Part shown: positions 1 through 6,044 of the stretch, in pieces
Position numbering within the stretch: position 1 is the stretch's first letter
Layout of the letters: each line of letters opens with the position of its first letter
NCBI RefSeq assembly: GCF_001557325.1
Contig: NZ_LSJS01000223.1
Location: 1-8,715 of the forward strand
Direction of reading: 5' to 3'
DNA length: 8,715 nucleotides
Source: Erythrobacter donghaensis
GTDB taxonomy: Bacteria > Pseudomonadota > Alphaproteobacteria > Sphingomonadales > Sphingomonadaceae
Notes under the pieces: model-generated
Told to the model about the DNA's origin: nothing
The model's input: only the letters and a program-made list of their open reading frames with translations
The model's database searches: none
Translations under genes and position numbers: made by a program

Positions 1-3000
1 CTTCGGCTTCGGCGGGGGCCTTGCGACGCTTGAACCGCTTGCCCGCCCAGTCGCCGAACATGCGCGCGATGACATAGAAGGCGGGGGTGAAGATCAGCCC
101 GAAGATGGTGACGCCGAGCATCCCGAAGAACACCGCCACACCCAAGGCCTGCCGCATCTCCGAGCCCGGCCCCTGCCCGAGCACCAGCGGCAGCACGCCG
201 AGGATGAAGGCGATCGAGGTCATCAGGATCGGGCGCAGGCGCAGCCTTGCGGCATCGATCGCCGCCTGGCGCAGGGGCTTGCCCTCGTCCTCGTTCTGGC
301 GCGCGAATTCGACGATCAGGATCGCGTTCTTGGCCGCCAGCCCGATCAGCACCACGAGGCCGATCTGGGTGAGGATATTGTTGTCGAGCCCCATGGCGCC
401 CACTCCCAGCAGCGCGGCGAGCAGGCACATCGGCACGATCAGGATCACCGCCAGCGGCAGGACGAGGCTTTCATACTGTGCGGCGAGCAGCAGGAAGACG
501 AACACCACCGCCAGCGCGAAGGCGATGCTGCCGGTGTTGCCCGCCTGGCGCTGCTCGAAGGCGAGCTCGGTCCAGTCGAAGGCGAAGCCCTGCGGCAGGG
601 TCTCGGCGGCGAGGCTCTCCATCGTGCCGAGCGACTGGCCCGAGGAGAAGCCGGGAAGGGTGTTCCCCTGAAGCTCGGCTGCCGGGTAGAGGTTGTAGCG
701 CACCACGCGGTAGGGCCCGCCCTCGTTGCGGATCGTCATGATTGCCGAGAGCGGCACCATCGAACCGCTGTCGGATCGGACGCGCAGCCGCAGGATGTCG
801 CTCGCGCTCTCGCGGAACGGGGCATCGGCCTGCGCGGTGACACGGAAGGTGCGCCCGAGCAGGTTGAAATCGTTCACATAGGTCGAGCCGAGATAGGTCG
901 CGAGCGTCGCGAAGACGTTCTCGAGCGGCACGCCCAGCTGCTCGGCACGCTCGCGGTCGATATCGGCATAAAGGCGCGGAGTACGGGTGTTGAAGGTGGT
1001 GAATGCCCCGCCAATACCCGGCGCCTGGTTGGCCTTGGCCATCATCGTGAAGGCGACCGTCTCCAGGGCCTGATACCCTGCCCCGCCGCGGTCCTCGATC
1101 ATCATCTTGAAGCCCCCGCCGGTGCCGATCCCCGATACCGGCGGCGGCGGGATGACGAAGATGTTGCCGGCGGTGATCTGGCTGAGCGCGCCGTTGAGCT
1201 CGCCCAGCAGCTGGTTGGCGCTCGCGCGCTCGCCCTTGGGCTTCAGCGAGATGAACATCGCCGCCGCGTTGGGCGCATTGGTGAAGGTCGCGCCGTCGAA
1301 GCCGCCGAAGGCGACGGTGTTGGCGGTGGCCGGATTGGCGAGCGCGATCTTCTGGGCCTGCTCGAGCGCCTCGGTCGTCCGCTCGAGCGAGGTGCCCGGC
1401 GGCATCTGCAGCACGGCGATGAGATAGCCCTGGTCCTGCGCGGGAATGAAGCCGGTCGGGGTCTCGGCAAAGCGCCACGCGGTGAGGCCGATCAGCGCGG
1501 CATAGGCGATGCCGATCACCGCCAGCGCCCGCACGGCGCGCGCGGTGAACCGGCCGTAACGGTCGGACAGACCATTGAACGCCCGGTTGAACCCGCGCGC
1601 GAACCGCGTTCCCCAGCCGCGCCAGCCGGGGGCCGGCGGGGTCTCGCGATGCGCCTTGGGCTTCAGCAGCAGCGCCGCCAGCGCGGGCGAAAGCGTCAGC
1701 GAGACGAAGGCCGAAATCGCGGTCGCGCTCATGATGGTGAGCGCGAACTGGCGGTAGAACTGGCCCGAGATGCCCGGAATGAAGGCGGTCGGCAGGAACA
1801 CGCCGATCAGCACCAGCGCGATCGCGATCAACGCGCCCGAGACCTCGTCCATCGTCCTGTGCGCCGCCTCGCGCGGGGGGAGGCCCTCCTCCTCCATCAC
1901 GCGCTCGACATTCTCGACCACCACGATCGCATCGTCGACCACGATCCCGATGGCGAGCACCAGCCCGAACAGCGAGAGGTTGTTGAGGCTGAAGCCGAAG
2001 GCGGCGAGGAAGGCGAAGGAGCCGATCAGCGAGACCGGAATGGCGATGATCGGGATGATCGCCGCGCGCCAGCTCTGGAGGAACACCAGCACCACCAGCG
2101 CGACCAGCACGATCGCCTCGAACAGGGTGTCCTCGACCGCGGCGATCGACGCCTCGATATAGGTCGTCGGGGCATAGGGGATGGCGTAGTCGAGGCCCGG
2201 GGGGAAATCGCGCTTTGCCGTTTCCAGCTCGCCGCGCACCGCCTCTGCGGTCGCCAGCGCGTTCGAGCCGGGGAGCTGCGAGACCACCACCGCCACGGTC
2301 GGCTGCCCCGAGTTGAAGGCGTTGACGCTGTAATCCTGCGCGCCCAGTTCGACGCGCGCGACATCGGTGAGCCGGATCAGCCGCCCGTCGTCGAAGCGCT
2401 TGACGATGATCTCGCCGAACTGTTCGGCAGTGACGAGCCGCCCCTCGGTCTGGATGTTGAGCTGGAAGGCGGTGCCCCCGGCGGCATAGGGCGGCTGCCC
2501 GATCGCACCGGCGGCGACCTGCACGTTCTGCGCGCGCACCGCGGCGACGATCTCGGCGGCATCGAGGTTCAGCGTGGTCGCGCGGTCGGGATCGATCCAC
2601 ACCCGCATCGAATAGTCGCGCCCCCCGAAGATCCGCACGCTCCCCACGCCCTCGACCCGGCTCAGCCGGTCGACCAGCTGGATCGTCGCGTAGTTCGACA
2701 GGTATTGCTGGTTGTAGCGCTTGTCGGGCGAGACCAGCGTCGCGACCAGCAGCAGGTCGGGCGAGTTCTTGCGCACCGTGACGCCGAGGCGCCGCACTTC
2801 CTCGGGCAGGCGCGGCTCGGCGGTGGCAACGCGGTTCTGCACCAGCACCTGCGCCTGATCGACGTCCGTCCCTTGCGCGAAGGTGACGGTGATCGCGACA
2901 TTGCCGTCCCCGGTCGAGGAGGAGGACATGTAGAGCATGTTCTCGACCCCGTTGATCTGCTCCTCGAGCGGCGCGGCGACGGTTTCCGCCAGCGTCTCGG

Positions 3001-3166
3001 CCGAGGCGCCGGGGAAGCTCGCCGAGACCACCACGGTGGGCGGGGCGATCTCGGGATACTGCGCCACCGGCAGGATCGGATAGGCGATCGTGCCCACGAT
3101 CACGATCAGGATCGAGAGCACCGCAGCGAAGATCGGGCGGTTGATGAAGAAGTGGGGGAAGTTCAT
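1..3166 (-). CDS. RND multidrug efflux permease, HAE1/AcrB type (C-terminus cut by window edge)
   Basis: Inner-membrane proton/drug antiporter that exports substrates from the periplasm through a tripartite pump. I translated the frame from ATG 3166 to the edge: 1055 codons with no stop or frameshift, starting MNFPHFFINRPIFAAVLSIL. HAE1 members are about 1040-1070 residues, so only a few C-terminal residues are missing; the visible end is a basic tail (KRFKRRKAPAEAE). The proton-relay residues of AcrB are present: the Asp pair at 411-412 in GIVVDDAIVVVENVERVM, Lys946 in GLAAKNAILIVEFA, and Arg976 in RLRLRPILMTS. TM1 is near 10-30, followed by the first porter region, TM2-6 (about 345-505), the second porter region (about 570-875) and TM8-12 (about 878-1036). 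It starts 15 bases after the adaptor stop, with only a weak purine-rich G-run (GGCGGGG) upstream, so translation is probably coupled. Substrate cannot be inferred. Family assignment is sure. Confidence 0.96.
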   Translation of the reverse strand, partial: MNFPHFFINRPIFAAVLSILIVIVGTIAYPILPVAQYPEIAPPTVVVSASFPGASAETLAETVAAPLEEQINGVENMLYMSSSSTGDGNVAITVTFAQGTDVDQAQVLVQNRVATAEPRLPEEVRRLGVTVRKNSPDLLLVATLVSPDKRYNQQYLSNYATIQLVDRLSRVEGVGSVRIFGGRDYSMRVWIDPDRATTLNLDAAEIVAAVRAQNVQVAAGAIGQPPYAAGGTAFQLNIQTEGRLVTAEQFGEIIVKRFDDGRLIRLTDVARVELGAQDYSVNAFNSGQPTVAVVVSQLPGSNALATAEAVRGELETAKRDFPPGLDYAIPYAPTTYIEASIAAVEDTLFEAIVLVALVVLVFLQSWRAAIIPIIAIPVSLIGSFAFLAAFGFSLNNLSLFGLVLAIGIVVDDAIVVVENVERVMEEEGLPPREAAHRTMDEVSGALIAIALVLIGVFLPTAFIPGISGQFYRQFALTIMSATAISAFVSLTLSPALAALLLKPKAHRETPPAPGWRGWGTRFARGFNRAFNGLSDRYGRFTARAVRALAVIGIAYAALIGLTAWRFAETPTGFIPAQDQGYLIAVLQMPPGTSLERTTEALEQAQKIALANPATANTVAFGGFDGATFTNAPNAAAMFISLKPKGERASANQLLGELNGALSQITAGNIFVIPPPPVSGIGTGGGFKMMIEDRGGAGYQALETVAFTMMAKANQAPGIGGAFTTFNTRTPRLYADIDRERAEQLGVPLENVFATLATYLGSTYVNDFNLLGRTFRVTAQADAPFRESASDILRLRVRSDSGSMVPLSAIMTIRNEGGPYRVVRYNLYPAAELQGNTLPGFSSGQSLGTMESLAAETLPQGFAFDWTELAFEQRQAGNTGSIAFALAVVFVFLLLAAQYESLVLPLAVILIVPMCLLAALLGVGAMGLDNNILTQIGLVVLIGLAAKNAILIVEFARQNEDEGKPLRQAAIDAARLRLRPILMTSIAFILGVLPLVLGQGPGSEMRQALGVAVFFGMLGVTIFGLIFTPAFYVIARMFGDWAGKRFKRRKAPAEAE

Positions 3167-3181
3167 GCGCTTCGCCCCGCC

Positions 3182-4369
3182 TTACTGCGACTTGGCTTCG
3201 GCGGGCGGCGGCGCGGTGACCGGCACGGCGACCGGCGCGCTGTTGCCCGCGCGCGGCTTGATCGTGCCCGCCTTGGGGCTGACCACCGCCCCCGGCTGGA
3301 GCCGCGCGAGGCCATCGAGCACCACCTTGTCGCCCGCCTTCAGCCCGCTGCGGACCACGCGCAGGCCCTCGACCATCGGGCCCAGTTCGACATTGCGCAT
3401 CTCGACCTTGTTGTCCTTGCCCAGCACGAACACCGCGCGGCGGGTCTGGTCGGTGATCACCGCCTCGTCCGGCACCAGCAGGCCGGGATAGGCGCCCGAT
3501 CCGAGCAGCCGCGCGCGGCCGAACAGGCCGGGGACGAGGAATCCGTCGGGGTTGGCGATCTCGGCGCGCGCCTTGATCGTGCCGGAGCGCGGATCGACCG
3601 CGTTGTCGACGAACACCATCTTGCCGCGCCAGCGATAGTCCTCCTCGTCGGCGAGCTGGATCTCGACCGGGTTGGGGGCATAGCGCGAGGACTGGCGCTC
3701 GCCGGTCTGATCCTGCCGGACATATTTGAGGTAGAAGCTCTCCGCCCCGTCGAAGGTGAACCAGATCGGATCGACCGAGACCACGCGGGTGAGCACGGTC
3801 TGGCCGGCGGTGACGTAGTCGCCCAATGACGCGCGCCGGTCCGAGACGCGCCCCGCGACGGGCGCGCGGACCTGGGTGAAGCCGAGGTCGAGCCGCCGCG
3901 CATTGGCGGCCGCGCGCGCGGCGCCCAGCGCTGCCTGCGCGGCCCGGGCGGCGGCGACCTTCTGTTCGTAGGCCTCCTTGCTGATCGCCTCGTCGGGCAG
4001 CAGGGTTTCGGCGCGGGCGAGCTCGCTCGCGGCGACCGCGGCATTGGCGCGGGCGCGCGCGACCTCGGCCTCGGCCTGCGCGAGCGCCGCGCGGAAGGGG
4101 CGCGGGTCGATCTCGTAGAGCAGCTGGCCCTTGCCCACCGCCAGCCCTTCGCGGAAGGCGATGCGGGTGATGTTGCCCGAGACGCGCGGGACGATCTCGA
4201 CATCCTCGATCGCCTCGAAGCGGCCGACATAGTCGTCCCAGTCGGTGATCGAGCGCTGCAAGGGTGCAGCCACCGCCACCGTCGGCGGCGGAGGCGCGGG
4301 AGGGGTCTGCTGCGAGCAGGCCGCGGCGACGAGCAGCACGGCGGCGATGAGGAGGTTTCGTCTTGCCAT
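3182..4369 (-). CDS. RND efflux periplasmic adaptor (membrane fusion protein), lipoprotein
   Basis: AcrA/MexA-type adaptor of 395 residues that links the downstream permease to an outer-membrane channel. The N-terminus is a lipoprotein signal: basic MARRN, a hydrophobic stretch, and lipobox AAAC with acylated Cys18, then a Pro-rich linker (23-30). The lipoyl halves lie near 58-90 (VEIVPRVSGNITRI) and 163-200 (FTQVRAPVAGRVSDRRASLG). They flank an Ala/Glu/Arg-rich coiled-coil hairpin at about 92-161. A beta-barrel follows (about 205-285, with VDPRSGTIKARAEIANPDG), then a membrane-proximal domain (about 290-370) and a Pro/Ala-rich tail. The start at 4369 is chosen because GAGGG (4375-4379) lies 5 bases upstream and it begins exactly at the signal peptide. 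An in-frame ATG at 4486 also has a good GGAGG but would bury the signal under 39 residues. It forms an operon with the permease. HlyD-like adaptors of other transporters are excluded by that neighbour. Confidence 0.96.
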   Translation of the reverse strand: MARRNLLIAAVLLVAAACSQQTPPAPPPPTVAVAAPLQRSITDWDDYVGRFEAIEDVEIVPRVSGNITRIAFREGLAVGKGQLLYEIDPRPFRAALAQAEAEVARARANAAVAASELARAETLLPDEAISKEAYEQKVAAARAAQAALGAARAAANARRLDLGFTQVRAPVAGRVSDRRASLGDYVTAGQTVLTRVVSVDPIWFTFDGAESFYLKYVRQDQTGERQSSRYAPNPVEIQLADEEDYRWRGKMVFVDNAVDPRSGTIKARAEIANPDGFLVPGLFGRARLLGSGAYPGLLVPDEAVITDQTRRAVFVLGKDNKVEMRNVELGPMVEGLRVVRSGLKAGDKVVLDGLARLQPGAVVSPKAGTIKPRAGNSAPVAVPVTAPPPAEAKSQ

Positions 4370-4377
4370 CAGGGCCC

Positions 4378-4389
4378 TCAATGCATTGA
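4378..4389. promoter_or_regulatory. Perfect 12-bp palindrome just upstream of the adaptor gene (candidate operator)
   Basis: TCAATGCATTGA is identical to its reverse complement. It touches the GAGGG ribosome binding site of the adaptor gene and lies 9-20 bases upstream of its ATG. A perfect 8-bp palindrome, AGGGCCCT (4371-4378), abuts it. A protein bound here would sit between promoter and start codon and could repress the pump. AraC proteins usually use direct repeats, so a homodimeric repressor of another family would fit better. The dyad is seen; its role is inferred. Confidence 0.35.
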
Positions 4390-4408
4390 ACCTCACTTGG
4401 GACGACAA

Positions 4409-4438
4409 CTTAAGTTTGATTCCATCGTTTAGCAGCAA
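4409..4438 (-). promoter_or_regulatory. Possible sigma-70-like promoter of the efflux operon
   Basis: This is the most AT-rich patch of the 283-base gap (4405-4440). Read on the minus strand it offers TTGCTG (4433-4438) as -35, an 18-base spacer, and CTTAAG (4409-4414) as a weak -10. The -10 lies inside a perfect 10-bp palindrome, AACTTAAGTT (4407-4416). It would start transcription some 30 bases before the adaptor ATG. Both boxes match consensus poorly, as expected of an activator-dependent promoter, but this remains a guess. Confidence 0.28.
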
Positions 4439-4458
4439 GACGCGCACCGGATGCGCAA

Positions 4459-4626
4459 TCACGGTGCCGAAACCTGTCCGCGCCATGCCAGCCTCCCCAT
4501 CAGCAAGACGGCCGGGATGCCGACTGCGGCGAGCCCGAGCCACAGCTGCGCCGCCGCCCCGCACGCGCAGCCGGGCTTGCGGCCAGTGGACCGAAATTGC
4601 GGTTTTGGCCGCGAAGCGCGCTTCAC
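4459..4626 (-). CDS. Possible small single-span membrane protein (55 aa), unrecognised
   Basis: A GTG-started frame between the AraC gene and the adaptor. It encodes a basic N-terminus (MKRASRPKPQFRSTGRKPG), a Cys-Ala-Cys at 20-22, one hydrophobic stretch at about 24-44 (AAAQLWLGLAAVGIPAVLLM), then RLAWRGQ and a short tail. Positive charge before the span and a plausible helix length are what a real small membrane protein would show. Against it, the ribosome binding site is weak (a GGGG-T run only), the frame also runs open far upstream through the AraC gene, and GC-rich DNA yields Ala/Leu-rich frames by chance. I know no family for it. If real, its tail overlaps the in-frame ATG at 4486. It may equally be untranslated leader. 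Confidence 0.22.
   Translation of the reverse strand: MKRASRPKPQFRSTGRKPGCACGAAAQLWLGLAAVGIPAVLLMGRLAWRGQVSAP
4581..4624. repeat. Nested inverted repeat and 12-bp palindrome downstream of the AraC gene
   Basis: Two dyads lie side by side. GGCCA (4581-4585) pairs with TGGCC (4606-4610) around an inner ACCG (4590-4593)/CGGT (4600-4603), giving an interrupted stem with an AAATTG loop. Directly next to it is the perfect palindrome GAAGCGCGCTTC (4613-4624). They start about 28 bases past the AraC stop codon, so they could slow or end transcription there, but no T-run follows as in an intrinsic terminator. A protein-binding site is the alternative. Confidence 0.3.
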
Positions 4627-4652
4627 CGGCAGGCACCCCGGCGCAAAAGGAG

Positions 4653-5561
4653 TCAGCTGCCGCCGTGGCGGCGGCGCCACTGCGAGGGGGGGCAGCCGTA
4701 GGTCTGGGCGAAGACCCGCGCGAGCGCCTGCGGGCTTTCGTAGCCGACCGCAAAGGCGATATCGATGATCCGCAGATCGCTGCGCGCGAGCAGTTCGCAG
4801 CTGCGCTCCATCCTGAGCTTCTGGTGGTAGCGGTAGGGCGGCATCCCGAGGGTCTTGGCGAAGGCGCGGGCGAAGTGGAACGGCGAGAGGCGGGCAATGG
4901 CGGCAAGCTCGTCCAGCGTGACGCGCCGCTCGAGATTGTCGGCGAGATATTCGGTGGTGCGCCTGGCCTGCCACGGCGCCAGCCCGCCGCGCATCTCGTC
5001 GCGCCGCGCCGTGCCGGCGGTCAGCAGCAGCAGCCGCCACAGCAGCACCTGCCCGAGCGATTGCCACAGCATCGGTTCGGGGTCTTCCGGGTGCGCGACC
5101 AGATCGAAGATCATGCGCACGAGCTGCGCGATCTGGCGATCATCGACATCGGGCACGGTCTCGAGCCTGAGATTGTGCGCAGCCTCGACCTCGGCGAGCA
5201 GTTCGCGGGCGAAGTGGATGTGGAACCAGCCCGCATTGTAGTTTGCGTCGACCGCCCAGAAGCTGTCGGTGCCCGGTGCCAGCAGCGTGCCCTCGCCGAC
5301 GCGATAGGTCTTCCTTGCCGGGCGGCCCGCGATGCTCCGATCGATCGGCGCGCCGCTGCCGATGCGGAACAGCGAGACGGCGACGTCGCTGGGCGGCACG
5401 TCGGCCTCGGTCATGCCTTGCCCCTCCACGCCGCATTGCAGCAAGGTGGAAATGCCGAAGGCCTTGTGCACCCGGTCAACCCGCGGCACGCCGCCGACCC
5501 AGCGGGCGCCGTCATAGGCCGGAATGCCGGAATTGGGATGGGCGGTGAGAATCTCTGGCAC
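4653..5561 (-). CDS. AraC/XylS-family transcriptional regulator upstream of the efflux operon
   Basis: DNA-binding regulator of 302 residues. The N-terminal two thirds look like the cupin-type sensing half of the family (for example TYRVGEGTLLAPGTDSFWAV near 85-105 and GWFHIHF near 111-117). The C-terminal 100 residues hold the paired helix-turn-helix: first HTH at about 214-240 (VTLDELAAIARLSPFHFARA), second at about 264-296 (RIIDIAFAVGYESPQALARV then FAQTYGCPPSQWRRR). I place the start at GTG 5561 because GGAAGGA (5571-5577) sits 9 bases upstream. A TTG at 5570 is in frame but directly abuts that site. The gene reads toward the adaptor and permease with a 283-base gap, so it probably controls the pump, most likely as activator; this is inferred from order alone. 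The inducer is unknown. Confidence 0.92.
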   Translation of the reverse strand: MPEILTAHPNSGIPAYDGARWVGGVPRVDRVHKAFGISTLLQCGVEGQGMTEADVPPSDVAVSLFRIGSGAPIDRSIAGRPARKTYRVGEGTLLAPGTDSFWAVDANYNAGWFHIHFARELLAEVEAAHNLRLETVPDVDDRQIAQLVRMIFDLVAHPEDPEPMLWQSLGQVLLWRLLLLTAGTARRDEMRGGLAPWQARRTTEYLADNLERRVTLDELAAIARLSPFHFARAFAKTLGMPPYRYHQKLRMERSCELLARSDLRIIDIAFAVGYESPQALARVFAQTYGCPPSQWRRRHGGS

Positions 5562-5570
5562 GCAAGGCAA

Positions 5571-5577
5571 TCCTTCC
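5571..5577 (-). promoter_or_regulatory. Ribosome binding site that sets the AraC1 start
   Basis: GGAAGGA on the minus strand lies 9 bases before GTG 5561 but 0 bases before TTG 5570. Normal spacing therefore favours the GTG start. A 6-bp inverted repeat, AGGCAA (5565-5570) and TTGCCT (5590-5595), encloses this site. Confidence 0.55.
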
Positions 5578-5615
5578 AGGACCGATCCCTTGCCTGACCC
5601 CCGACAAGCCCCTGC

Positions 5616-5644
5616 ACCCTATCTCCGGCAGGCGGCCGCGCCAA
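5616..5644 (-). promoter_or_regulatory. Possible promoter of the AraC1 gene
   Basis: On the minus strand TTGGCG (5639-5644, preceded by C as in the alphaproteobacterial CTTGAC-like -35) is followed after 17 bases by TAGGGT (5616-5621). The geometry is right and the -35 fair, but the -10 matches only three of six positions. It would leave a leader of roughly 50 bases before GTG 5561. Confidence 0.3.
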
Positions 5645-5656
5645 GCCGGTGGCGCG
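5637..5656 (-). other. GC-rich stem-loop after the acetyltransferase gene
   Basis: CGCGCC and GGCGCG form a 6-bp stem around an 8-base loop, about 54 bases past the acetyltransferase stop. It overlaps the proposed -35 of the AraC1 promoter. No T-run follows, so it is at best a pause or processing site. Confidence 0.2.
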
Positions 5657-5667
5657 CGCGCTCAGAA

Positions 5668-5693
5668 ATTCGTCGCAATTCTTGCCATGATTC
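5668..5693. repeat. Three helically phased ATTC repeats upstream of the AraC1 gene
   Basis: ATTC occurs at 5668, 5678 and 5690, starting 10 and 12 bases apart, so the copies lie on nearly the same face of the helix. They fall in the only AT-rich part of the 148-base gap and about 25 bases upstream of the proposed -35. AraC proteins often bind short direct repeats, so this could be an autoregulatory site; the repeats are short and chance is a real alternative. Confidence 0.22.
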
Positions 5694-5709
5694 GCATCTG
5701 CGCGAGGTC

Positions 5710-6039
5710 TCAGGCGGAGGCGGGCTCCGGTTCCCACTCCGGCGGGACGGTGAAGGCGTCGGCCCATTCGGGATGCTTGCGGTATTGCGCGCGGACATAG
5801 GGGCAGAAGGGGACGACCCTGAACCCGCGCGCGCGGGCGTCGGCGACGAGGTGCTCGACCAGCGCGAAGGCTGCGCCGGTGCCCCTGAGGCTGTCGGGCG
5901 CGATGGTGTGATCGGCGCTGATCACGCCCTCCTCACGGTGGGTAAAGGCAATATAGGCCTCGCCCTCGCGGCCTGCGACGGTGGCGGTGTAGCGGCCCTT
6001 GCGGCCGCGATCCTCGCGGCGGATGGTGATCTCGGACAT
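5710..6039 (-). CDS. Minimal GNAT-fold N-acetyltransferase, NATD1/Gcn5-like (COG2388 type)
   Basis: A 109-residue, single-domain acetyltransferase of the small NATD1 (Acetyltransf_CG) family; its substrate is unknown. The acetyl-CoA pyrophosphate loop is SLRGTGAAFALVEHLVADAR (50-69). The family signature FCPYVRAQYRKHPEW follows at 78-92 with Cys79, and His44 lies in SADHTIAP. The His44-Cys79 distance equals that of the His/Cys pair I recall being proposed as active site in the plant homologue At1g77540. Length fits the family. I prefer ATG 6039 (MSEITIRRED) because AAGGGG lies 11 bases upstream. GTG 6048 is in frame, overlaps the pirin stop as GTGA, and is only 2 bases from that AAGGGG. Either way translation is probably coupled to the pirin gene. 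Cytoplasmic; no signal peptide. Confidence 0.92.
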   Translation of the reverse strand: MSEITIRREDRGRKGRYTATVAGREGEAYIAFTHREEGVISADHTIAPDSLRGTGAAFALVEHLVADARARGFRVVPFCPYVRAQYRKHPEWADAFTVPPEWEPEPASA

Positions 6040-6044
6040 CGCGC

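Noticed and set aside
471..2600. A 709-codon open frame on the minus strand within the permease gene
   Set aside because: It is Arg/Ala/Gly-rich and shifted relative to the true frame, which I translated through all 1055 codons with continuous AcrB-like motifs. It is a GC-driven shadow, not a sign of a frameshift.
1649..3829. A 726-codon open frame on the plus strand, antisense to permease and adaptor
   Set aside because: Composition is dominated by Arg, Asp, Gly, His and Leu with no recognisable domain. High GC at third codon positions removes stops from the antisense frame. No independent start signal was seen.
4245..5597. A 450-codon plus-strand open frame across the AraC1 gene and the regulator-pump gap
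   Set aside because: It is antisense to a clear AraC protein, has biased composition and no family features, and crosses gene borders.
5652..5661. Alternating GC run (GCGCGCGCGC), possible Z-DNA-forming tract
   Set aside because: Such runs are common by chance at this GC content, and no other signal supports a role.
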